Of a DNA stretch of 64,000 nt, positions 57,010 through 64,000 are shown one piece after another (position 1 is the stretch's first letter; every line of letters starts with the position of its first letter). The notes beneath the pieces are model-generated. The model saw nothing but the letters and a program-made list of their open reading frames with translations. It ran no database searches and had not been told where the DNA came from. A program made the position numbers and the translations under genes. Source of the stretch: Klenkia taihuensis (GTDB lineage Bacteria; Actinomycetota; Actinomycetes; Mycobacteriales; Geodermatophilaceae); assembly GCF_900112525.1 (NCBI RefSeq), contig NZ_FOMD01000003.1, positions 434,001-498,000 of the forward strand, given 5' to 3'.

Positions 57010-58464
57010 ATGTCCAGCCCCGACACCCGCCCGCTGGTCCTGCGCGGCGGCACCGTGCTGACGATGGACGACGCGCACACCGTGCTGCCACAGGCCGACG
57101 TCCTGGTCGTCGACGGCGAGGTGGCCGCCGTCGGCACCGGGCTCGACGTCCCCGAGGGCACCGAGGAGGTCGACGCCGCCGGCGGCGTCGTCATGCCGGG
57201 CATGATCGACACGCACCGGCACATGTGGCAGACCGCGATGCGCGGCTACGGGGCCGACTGGACCCTCACCCAGTACTTCGTCTGGTACTACCTCGAGCAC
57301 GGGAAGACCTTCCGGCCCGAGGACGTCCACGCGGGCAACCTGCTGAGCGCGTGGGAGGGCCTGGAGGCCGGGGTCACCACCACCGTCGACTGGAGCCACG
57401 GGCTGCGGAGCGTCGAGCACGCCGAGGCCGCCGCCGACGCCCTGCTCGCCGTCCCCGGCCGGTTCGTGCTGGCCTACGGCAACATCCAGGCCGGGCCCTG
57501 GGAGTGGACCGCCGACCCGGCCGTGCAGGCGTTCCTGCGGCGGCGCGCCGACGAGGGCAGGCTCGGGCTGCAGCTGGCCTTCGACGTCACCGGCGACCCG
57601 TCCTTCCCGGAGAGGGCCGCCTTCGAGGTGGCCCGCGAGCTCGGCCTCCCGGTCACCACGCACGCCGGCGTCTGGGGCGCGACGTCCGACGCCTCGATCC
57701 AGCTCATGCACGACGCCGGGTTCATGACGCCGGAGACGGTCTACGTGCACGCCGCCTCGCTCTCCACCGACAGCTACCACCGCATCGCCGCCACCGGCGG
57801 GTCGGTGTCGGTCTCCACCGAGAGCGAGCAGAGCGCCGGGCAGGGCTACCCGCCCACCTGGCAGGTCCGCAAGCACGGCATCCCGGTCTCGCTGTCGATG
57901 GACACCAGCGTCTGGTGGTCGGCCGACCTGTTCTCGGCCATGCGCACCACGCTGGGCGCCGACCGCTCGCGCGAGCACCTCGAGGCGCACGTCGAGGGGA
58001 ACACGGTCACCCAGGTGCACCTGCGCGCCGAGCACGTCGTCGACTGGGCCACCCGCGGCGGCGCGAAGGCGATCGGCCGCGACGACCTGGGCTCGCTGGA
58101 GCCGGGGAAGACCGCCGACGTCGTGCTGATCAAGAACGACAGGTCGCCGGTGTCCTTCCCGCTGCTGAACCCCTACGGCCACGTGGCCTTCCAGGCCCAG
58201 CGCGGCGACGTGCACACCGTGCTCGTCGGTGGCCGGGTCGTGAAGCGCGCCGGCGAGCTGGTGGGCTACGACGGGGCCGCCGTCCGGTCGGCCGTGGAGT
58301 CGACGGTGGAGCACCTGCGCGGGGCGATGGGGGAGGAGACCTGGCAGGCCGGCATGAACCCGGCGATGCCCGAGGACGGCGACGTGCTCGACAACCCCTA
58401 CACCTACACCGACTACAAGAGCGACGAGACCCGCGAGGCCCGGGGCTCGCTGTTCGGGTCCTGA
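57010..58464 (+). CDS. Amidohydrolase/deaminase of the TRZ/ATZ (cytosine deaminase-like) group
   Basis: 484 residues; ATG at 57010 follows GCGAGGAGACGACG. Metal ligands: THRHMWQ (H-x-H), VTTHAGVWG (His), TVYVHAAS (His), and LSMDTSVWWS (Asp). N- and C-terminal beta strands (LRGGTVLTMDDAHTVLPQAD; DVHTVLVGGRVVKRAGELVG) complete the composite domain. The group removes amino groups or chlorine from purines, triazines and other N-rings, or opens rings. An earlier in-frame start at 56941 would lie inside the operator region. It is followed by the IclR gene with a 1-bp overlap. Confidence 0.9.
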   Translation: MSSPDTRPLVLRGGTVLTMDDAHTVLPQADVLVVDGEVAAVGTGLDVPEGTEEVDAAGGVVMPGMIDTHRHMWQTAMRGYGADWTLTQYFVWYYLEHGKTFRPEDVHAGNLLSAWEGLEAGVTTTVDWSHGLRSVEHAEAAADALLAVPGRFVLAYGNIQAGPWEWTADPAVQAFLRRRADEGRLGLQLAFDVTGDPSFPERAAFEVARELGLPVTTHAGVWGATSDASIQLMHDAGFMTPETVYVHAASLSTDSYHRIAATGGSVSVSTESEQSAGQGYPPTWQVRKHGIPVSLSMDTSVWWSADLFSAMRTTLGADRSREHLEAHVEGNTVTQVHLRAEHVVDWATRGGAKAIGRDDLGSLEPGKTADVVLIKNDRSPVSFPLLNPYGHVAFQAQRGDVHTVLVGGRVVKRAGELVGYDGAAVRSAVESTVEHLRGAMGEETWQAGMNPAMPEDGDVLDNPYTYTDYKSDETREARGSLFGS

Positions 58465-59291
58465 TGGCCGGGCGCGGGCACGGCCCGGACTTCGTCGAGG
58501 CGCTGGCCCGGGGGCTCGACGTGCTGTCGTGCTTCTCGGACCGGCGCCCGGTGATGACGCTGTCGGAGGTGGCGGCCGCGGCGGACCTCGCCCGGCCCAC
58601 CGCCCGCCGGCTGCTGCTCACCCTCGAGGAGCTGGGCTACGCCGCGGCGTGCGAGGGCGGGTTCCGGCTGACCCCGAAGGTGCTGGGCCTGGGCATGGCC
58701 TACGTCGGGTCGCTGGGCCTGTGGGACATCGCCCGGCCGCACCTGGAGTCGCTGGTCGCGCGCACCGGGGAGTCCTCGTCGATGGCCCAGCTCGACGGCT
58801 CGGACATCGTCTACGTCGCGCGGGTCGCCGTCCCGAAGCTGATCACGCTGCGGGTGGAGATCGGCACGCGGTTCCCGGCGGTGCAGACCAGCCAGGGCAA
58901 GGTCCTGCTCGCCGCGCTCGGGCCCGACGAGCTGGCCGGGACCCTGACGCAGCCCTCCCGGTCGGGGCTGCCCCGCTACATCGGGCGGACGGCGGCCCAG
59001 CTGCACGAGGAGCTGGCCGAGGTCCGGGCGCGCGGGTGGGCGCTGGCCGACGAGGAGCTGGCGCCGGGCGTCCGCTCGGTCGCGGTCCCGGTGCGGGACG
59101 GCGCCGGGGTGGTGCAGGCCGCGGCCAACGTCACCGTGCACGCCGCCGAGACCACCCGGGAGACGCTGCTGGAGGACCACCTGCCGCTGCTGCTGCGCAC
59201 CGCCGGCGAGATCAGCGGCGAGTGGGCGGCCTGGCAGCGCCGCCCGCACGCGACGGTTCAGCCCGGGACGTCGGTGGCCGCGGCGACCTGA
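58464..59291 (+). CDS. IclR-family transcriptional regulator (PcaR/CatR-like)
   Basis: 275 residues; ATG shares its A with the previous stop (TGATG). N-terminal winged helix: FVEALARGLDVLSCFSDRRP, MTLSEVAAAADLARPTARRL. C-terminal effector domain: MAQLDGSDIVYVARVAVPKL, IGTRFPAVQTSQGKVLLAAL and VRSVAVPVRDGAGVVQAAAN. This is the subgroup that controls protocatechuate and related aromatic operons by binding a pathway acid. It lies in the amidohydrolase operon and is the obvious owner of the paired palindromes. Its 3' end overlaps the convergent SDR gene by 34 bp. Confidence 0.93.
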   Translation: MAGRGHGPDFVEALARGLDVLSCFSDRRPVMTLSEVAAAADLARPTARRLLLTLEELGYAAACEGGFRLTPKVLGLGMAYVGSLGLWDIARPHLESLVARTGESSSMAQLDGSDIVYVARVAVPKLITLRVEIGTRFPAVQTSQGKVLLAALGPDELAGTLTQPSRSGLPRYIGRTAAQLHEELAEVRARGWALADEELAPGVRSVAVPVRDGAGVVQAAANVTVHAAETTRETLLEDHLPLLLRTAGEISGEWAAWQRRPHATVQPGTSVAAAT

Positions 59292-60208
59292 TCGAGGAAG
59301 CGGCGGACCTTCGCCGGGTCCTGGCCGCGCTCCCAGCCCAGCGTCGAGGGCCGCTGCGCCCGGTCGTGCCAGAAGTGCGGTGAGCGGGACGCCGGCCGGG
59401 TGGCCAGCAGCCACACCGTGGTGTCCGCGCCGTCCTCGGGGGTGCGCAGCAGCGGGGCCATCACCTTGCCGAAGCCGGGGATGGACGCCGTCACCCCGTC
59501 GGTGGCCACCCAGCCGGGGTGCGTGGAGTAGACGTGCTTCCCGGGCAGCCGGCCGGCCCACTCGGCGGCGAGCACCACCTGCATCCGCTTGGTCCGGGCG
59601 TAGGCGCGCACGCCGCTGTACTCGCCGTCGGTGAACTCCAGGTCGTCGTCGCGCAGCCCGGCGCCGTACATGCCGCCCGAGGACATCCAGACCACTGCGG
59701 CACCCGGGGCCAGGGTGTCGGCGAGCAGCGCGGTCATCAGGTGCGGCCCGAGCACGTGCACCGCCAGCGTCAGCTCGTGCCCCTGGGCGGTCTCCGACCG
59801 CTCGGCCGGCAGCGCCCCGGCGTTGTGCACCAGGCCGTGCAGCTCGTCCACCCGGCCGGTGAAGTCGGCGGCCCACGCCCGGACGGCGTCCAGGTCGCCG
59901 ACGTCGCACACCTCGGCGACCAGCGTCGCCCCCGGTCGCTCCCGCTCCAGCCGGGCGACCAGGTCCTCGGTCTTGGCCCGGTTGCGGCCCAGCACGTGCA
60001 CCGTGGCGCCCAGGGTCAGCGCACCCTCGGCGATCGCGGTCCCGATGCCGGAGGTGGCCCCGGTGACCAGCACCCGCTTGCCGATCAGCGCGCCCGGCAC
60101 CGGCCCGGACGGCCACCAGCGGCGCCGCAGGGCGGGGCCGAGCTTGCTGTAGCCGGGGACGACGGCGCGGTCGAGGAGGGCGTCGGCGAGGCGGGTCAGC
60201 GCGGGCAC
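59258..60208 (-). CDS. SDR-family oxidoreductase
   Basis: 316 residues from GTG at 60208, with AGGATG before it. Rossmann loop VLVTGATSGIGTAIAEGAL, NAG motif VHNAGALPAERSE, WMSSGGMYG (catalytic Ser), and Y-x3-K as YARTKRMQVVL. The C-terminus has THPGWVATDGV, typical of the retinol-dehydrogenase-like/DHRS-12 group. The substrate is unknown. It lies 14 bp downstream of the Nudix gene and probably shares its transcript. Confidence 0.88.
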   Translation of the reverse strand: MPALTRLADALLDRAVVPGYSKLGPALRRRWWPSGPVPGALIGKRVLVTGATSGIGTAIAEGALTLGATVHVLGRNRAKTEDLVARLERERPGATLVAEVCDVGDLDAVRAWAADFTGRVDELHGLVHNAGALPAERSETAQGHELTLAVHVLGPHLMTALLADTLAPGAAVVWMSSGGMYGAGLRDDDLEFTDGEYSGVRAYARTKRMQVVLAAEWAGRLPGKHVYSTHPGWVATDGVTASIPGFGKVMAPLLRTPEDGADTTVWLLATRPASRSPHFWHDRAQRPSTLGWERGQDPAKVRRFLDQVAAATDVPG

Positions 60209-60222
60209 CGGGACATCCTGGC

Positions 60223-60885
60223 TCAGCCCCGGTGGGCCCGCTCCCGGAGCGCCAGCCACTGCAGCAGCATGATCGTCTTGCCGTCGCGGATGCGGCCGTC
60301 GTCCACCATCCCCAGCGCCTGGGCCAGCGGCAGCTCGACCACCTCGATGTCCTCGCCCTCCGCCGCGACCCCGCCGCCGTCGTGCACGCGGTCGGCGGGG
60401 GAGTAGCGGCCCACGAAGCAGTGCAGGCGCTCGGTGACCGACCCCGGGCTCATGAACGCGTCGAAGGCCTGCACCAGCGGCCCGCGGATCCGTACGCCGA
60501 GCTCCTCCTCGGTCTCCCGGCGGGCCGCGGTCTCGGGGTCGTCGGCGTCCAGGAGACCCGCGGCCGCTTCGAGCAGCAGGCCGTCGGGGTGGCCGTTGAC
60601 GTAGGCGGGGAAGCGGAACTGCCGGGTGAGCAGCACGGTGCCGCGGTCGGGGTCGTGCAGCAGCACGGTCGCGCCGTTGCCCCGGTCGTAGGTCTCCCGC
60701 GACTCCGTCGTCCAGGTGCCGTCGGACCGGCGGCGGTCGTAGGTGGTGCGGCGCAGCACGTGCCAGCCGTCGCTGGTCACCTCGACGTCGCGGACCACCA
60801 CGTCCGGGTTGCCGGTCAGGTCCCGGCCCACCCGGTCCAGCCCGGTGCGGCCGCGGCCGTCGGGGACGTCGGCTCCTCTGCCCAT
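60223..60885 (-). CDS. Nudix hydrolase (NudK/GDP-mannose type)
   Basis: 220 residues. The Nudix box is GLLDADDPETAARRETEEEL plus GV; RETEEELG is intact. The N-terminal strand pattern (RETYDRGNGATVLLHDPDRG, TVLLTRQFRFPAYVNG) and the late MSPGSVTERLHCFVGRY loop match the NudK/ADP-ribose-type subgroup that cleaves sugar nucleotides. TACGGT lies 7 nt before the ATG (60898-60893), so it is probably leaderless. Confidence 0.92.
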   Translation of the reverse strand: MGRGADVPDGRGRTGLDRVGRDLTGNPDVVVRDVEVTSDGWHVLRRTTYDRRRSDGTWTTESRETYDRGNGATVLLHDPDRGTVLLTRQFRFPAYVNGHPDGLLLEAAAGLLDADDPETAARRETEEELGVRIRGPLVQAFDAFMSPGSVTERLHCFVGRYSPADRVHDGGGVAAEGEDIEVVELPLAQALGMVDDGRIRDGKTIMLLQWLALRERAHRG

Positions 60886-60904
60886 GCCGCGGACCGTAGC
60901 CGGG

Positions 60905-61669
60905 TCAGGGCATCGGGCGCAGGGTGCACAGCTGGGCCACCCGGCCGACCGGCCCGGCCTCGTCGTGCAGCACCGTCGCGGTCATCCCGTGCCCGCCCGG
61001 ACCCCAGCTGACCGAGGTGTCCATGCCCACCCACGGGCCCGCCGGCGCCCGGAACAGGTGCGCGGTCAGCTCGACGTTCGGGTAGAACCAGCCCCGCCGC
61101 TCCGGGCCCTGCACCAGGCCGTTGGCCGTGTCGGCGAGCAGCAGGAACCGGGTCAGGTCGGCGACGTCCTCGCCGTCCAGCAGGTCCTGCCGGGACCGCA
61201 GCCACGCCTGGGCCCGGCCGGGGCCGACGTCGCGGTGCCGCACCTCGAGCGAGGCGATGTAGCCCCCGGGCCAGCCCGCGCTCATGTCCCAGGCGGCCAG
61301 TTCCCCGCGCGGCGGCAGCGGCGGCTCGGCGGCGAGCGCGGCCGCCGAGGTGTCCGAGCCCGCCAGCCGCCAGGCGCGGGCCCGCACCACCGCGCGCCCG
61401 GCCCAGGTCACGGTGGCCTCGACCAGCTCGATGGTCCGGCCCGGCCGCACGGTCGCCACGGCCACCTCGACCTCGTCGATGCCGATGGTGCCCAGGATCT
61501 CCACCGCCAGCCGCTGCACGGGGCCGCCGCCGGCCAGGCAGTGCGCCACCAGCCCGACCGTCGGGGCGATGTGCTGCTCGGTGGGGTTCCAGCCGCCGCC
61601 GGTGTGCTCGGTCGCCCGGAACCGGCCCCCGCCGTCCGGGGTGCCGGAGAGCCGCTCGAAGTACGCCAC
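60905..61669 (-). CDS. Acyl-CoA thioesterase-like hotdog protein
   Basis: 254 residues from GTG at 61669. Two tandem hotdog-fold halves: the first with NPTEQHIAPTVGLVAHCLAG, the second with FYPNVELTAHLFRAPAGPWV and GMDTSVSWGPGGHG, the TesB-like active-site strand. Probably hydrolyses an acyl-CoA. The start is divergent from the MerR gene with only 32 bp between; CAGGAT 7 nt before the GTG suggests a leaderless transcript. Confidence 0.82.
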   Translation of the reverse strand: MAYFERLSGTPDGGGRFRATEHTGGGWNPTEQHIAPTVGLVAHCLAGGGPVQRLAVEILGTIGIDEVEVAVATVRPGRTIELVEATVTWAGRAVVRARAWRLAGSDTSAAALAAEPPLPPRGELAAWDMSAGWPGGYIASLEVRHRDVGPGRAQAWLRSRQDLLDGEDVADLTRFLLLADTANGLVQGPERRGWFYPNVELTAHLFRAPAGPWVGMDTSVSWGPGGHGMTATVLHDEAGPVGRVAQLCTLRPMP

Positions 61670-61701
61670 GGGCCCGATCCTGCCGGGCCACACTGGAGCG
61701 C

Positions 61702-62073
61702 GTGACCACCGTCCCCGCCCTGGGCATCGCCGAGGCCGCCGAGCGCACCGGCCTGACCGCGCACACGCTGCGCTACTACGAGCGCGACGGCCTGCTCCTC
61801 GACGGGGTCGACCGGGACGCCGGCGGCCGGCGCCGCTACACCGACCGCGACCTGGAGTGGATCGAGACGGTCACCCGGCTGCGGGCTACCGGGATGCCCA
61901 TCCGCGACGTCAAGCGCTACGCCGCCCTGGTGCGGGCCGGCGCGGGTACCGAGGCCGAGCGGCTCCAGCTGCTGCGGGCGCACCGGGCCCGGGTGCAGCG
62001 GGAGCTCGACGAGACCGTGGGCCACCTGGCCGCGATCGACCACAAAATCGGGTTCTACGAGCGCTCGGTTTGA
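61702..62073 (+). CDS. MerR-family transcriptional regulator
   Basis: 123 residues. Winged helix [20 protein letters not shown] plus DGLL, wing [20 protein letters not shown], then the long dimerisation helix ending [13 protein letters not shown]. No Cys metal site, so it belongs to the small organic-ligand or stress-type MerR group. The stop codon is part of the -35 of the downstream aldo/keto reductase promoter, which carries a perfect palindrome, so this protein should control that gene. Confidence 0.92.
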   Translation: MTTVPALGIAEAAERTGLTAHTLRYYERDGLLLDGVDRDAGGRRRYTDRDLEWIETVTRLRATGMPIRDVKRYAALVRAGAGTEAERLQLLRAHRARVQRELDETVGHLAAIDHKIGFYERSV

Positions 62074-62100
62074 CTTCGAGCGCGCTCGAAGGGGTTCGGT
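62070..62100 (+). promoter_or_regulatory. MerR-type promoter with palindrome CTTCGAGCGCGCTCGAAG
   Basis: TTGACT (62070-62075) is the -35 and contains the merR stop codon. The perfect 18-bp palindrome (62074-62091) fills the spacer, and TTCGGT (62095-62100) is a weak -10 at 19-bp spacing. An over-long spacer with a centred palindrome is the hallmark of a MerR-controlled promoter. Confidence 0.75.
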
Positions 62101-62107
62101 GGTCGGC

Positions 62108-63106
<999 letters not shown>

Positions 63107-63189
63107 TCGCGCACGACCGATCCGTGGTCGGAGGTGTAGTCCTGACCCACAGGGGTACCCGGCGTCACCCCCTTGCGCGGGAAACGGAT

Positions 63190-63259
63190 TAAAATGGCAC
63201 AGGCCGCGCTCCGGCGCAGGCCGCAGACCCCCCGTCCCTCACCGTGGGCGGCCTGTGCC
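63190..63259 (+). promoter_or_regulatory. Leader of the principal sigma gene: -10 box and long inverted repeat
   Basis: TAAAAT (63190-63195) stands out as the only A-rich patch and is a probable -10; a good -35 is not visible at 16-18 bp. GGCACAGGCCGC (63196-63207) has its exact complement at 63248-63259, 40 nt apart. The predicted start falls inside the left arm, so the leader RNA (about 135 nt) could fold 5' arm against 3' arm. No other gene lies in the 230-bp gap. Confidence 0.5.
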
Positions 63260-63336
63260 GTCCCTCCGGGGGCGGCCTCTCCGCCAGGACCTCACCGGTC
63301 CTCGCGACGCCGCACGACACCCCCAGGAGAGGCTGG

Positions 63337-64000
63337 ATGAGCACGACAGTGGCCAGCAGCACCACGACGAAGAGCCCGCGCAAGAAGGCCGCCACCGGAG
63401 CCCGCAAGGCCCAGTCGGCCGGCGCGGAGTCGGTGCAGATCGCCCCCGCGCCGGACGCCGACGCCGAGGAGGTGGAGCTCGAGGAGGACGAGGCCGACCT
63501 CGCCGACGAGCCCGCCGTCCCGGCCGCCGCCGCGACCTCCTTCGAGTGGGACGAGGAGGAGTCGCTCGCCCTGCAGAAGGCCCGCAAGGACGCCGAGCTG
63601 GCCACCTCGACCGACGCCGTCCGCGCCTACCTCAAGCTGATCGGCCGCGTCGCGCTGCTGACCGCCGAGCAGGAGGTCGACCTCGCCCGCCGCGTCGAGG
63701 CCGGGCTGTACGCCGCGCACAAGCTCGCCGAGACCGACGCGAAGTTCACGCCGACCATGCGCCGCGACCTCAACTGGGTCGTCCGCGACGGCGAGCGCGC
63801 CAAGACCCACCTGCTGGAGGCCAACCTCCGCCTGGTCGTGTCGCTGGCCAAGCGCTACACCGGCCGCGGCATGGCGTTCCTGGACCTGATCCAGGAGGGC
63901 AACCTGGGCCTGATCCGCGCGGTCGAGAAGTTCGACTACACCAAGGGCTTCAAGTTCTCGACCTACGCGACGTGGTGGATCCGCCAGGCGATCACCCGCG
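63337..64000 (+). CDS. sigA: Principal RNA polymerase sigma factor (SigA/HrdB type), N-terminal part
   Basis: 221 residues before the window ends; open at the right edge. ATG at 63337 follows CCAGGAGAGGCTGG. A Lys/Ala- and then Glu/Asp-rich N-terminal extension (about 1-65) replaces the longer region of other bacteria. Region 1.2 is [34 protein letters not shown]; region 2 has [60 protein letters not shown]. The match to primary sigma-70 factors is near-complete; a close paralogue such as SigB is possible without the C-terminus. Confidence 0.93.
   Translation, partial: MSTTVASSTTTKSPRKKAATGARKAQSAGAESVQIAPAPDADAEEVELEEDEADLADEPAVPAAAATSFEWDEEESLALQKARKDAELATSTDAVRAYLKLIGRVALLTAEQEVDLARRVEAGLYAAHKLAETDAKFTPTMRRDLNWVVRDGERAKTHLLEANLRLVVSLAKRYTGRGMAFLDLIQEGNLGLIRAVEKFDYTKGFKFSTYATWWIRQAITR

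Noticed and set aside
63173-63178. TTGCGC as the -35 of the principal sigma promoter
   Set aside because: The spacer to TAAAAT would be only 11 bp.

Overview
The window is very GC-rich, densely packed actinobacterial chromosome: GTG starts are frequent, many neighbouring genes overlap by 4 bp (GTGA or ATGA), and there are actinobacterial hallmarks such as an RNase J, an HrdB/SigA-type sigma factor, a 13E12/DUF222 HNH protein, PucR-type regulators, DUF3618 and holin-X stress proteins, and a DesA3-type desaturase with its reductase. The gene set resembles Geodermatophilaceae (Blastococcus, Geodermatophilus, Modestobacter); that placement is inference. I see no tRNA, rRNA, CRISPR array, insertion sequence or prophage. 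No stretch over about 300 bp lacks a gene.

Layout. 0-5.3 kb: an MFS exporter, pyridoxal kinase, then an ECF sigma / anti-sigma pair beside a CHRD surface protein and a class F sortase. Two near-identical promoters tie the sigma gene to the CHRD-sortase pair. 5.3-10 kb: RNase J, an LPG-synthase-like membrane protein, and a protein with five tandem cold-shock domains. 10-16.2 kb: a deaminase, a Gfo/Idh/MocA oxidoreductase, a secreted DUF1906 protein, an LLM flavin enzyme and a GGDEF-EAL protein. 16.2-20.6 kb: alcohol dehydrogenase, DUF59 protein and amidohydrolase, divergent from an AcoR/MimR-like regulator. This is the accessory half of a propane/acetone monooxygenase operon without the monooxygenase. 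20.6-27.8 kb: an MFS transporter, a DUF222-HNH protein, a RibD-like reductase, a nucleotidyltransferase-methyltransferase fusion and a PucR/CdaR-type regulator. 27.9-30.3 kb: ferredoxin reductase and acyl desaturase.

30.3-40.5 kb is a stress and metal region: a radical-SAM protein of the spore photoproduct lyase family, an Nramp transporter, a divergent soluble two-component pair, a manganese catalase with all four metal ligands, and a string of small envelope-stress proteins ending in a zinc alcohol dehydrogenase. 40.5-47.7 kb: one four-gene ABC system of the FtsX/MacB permease type; one ATPase carries an AbrB-like tail. 47.7-52.8 kb: SDR, hydrolase, PucR regulator, DUF1349 protein and a family-A DNA polymerase-like protein.

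53-59.3 kb is the most interesting block. It holds a Tat/lipoprotein intradiol dioxygenase, then a divergent catabolic cluster: cytoplasmic intradiol dioxygenase, citryl-CoA-lyase-like protein and CaiB CoA-transferase on one side; amidohydrolase and IclR regulator on the other. Two matching palindromes sit just before the two divergent start codons. I read it as an IclR-controlled catabolic regulon for an unknown ring substrate. The window closes with housekeeping genes: SDR, Nudix hydrolase, thioesterase, MerR with an aldo/keto reductase, and the start of the principal sigma factor, which has an unusual leader. Many genes look leaderless, with a TANNNT-type box 6-8 nt before the start codon.
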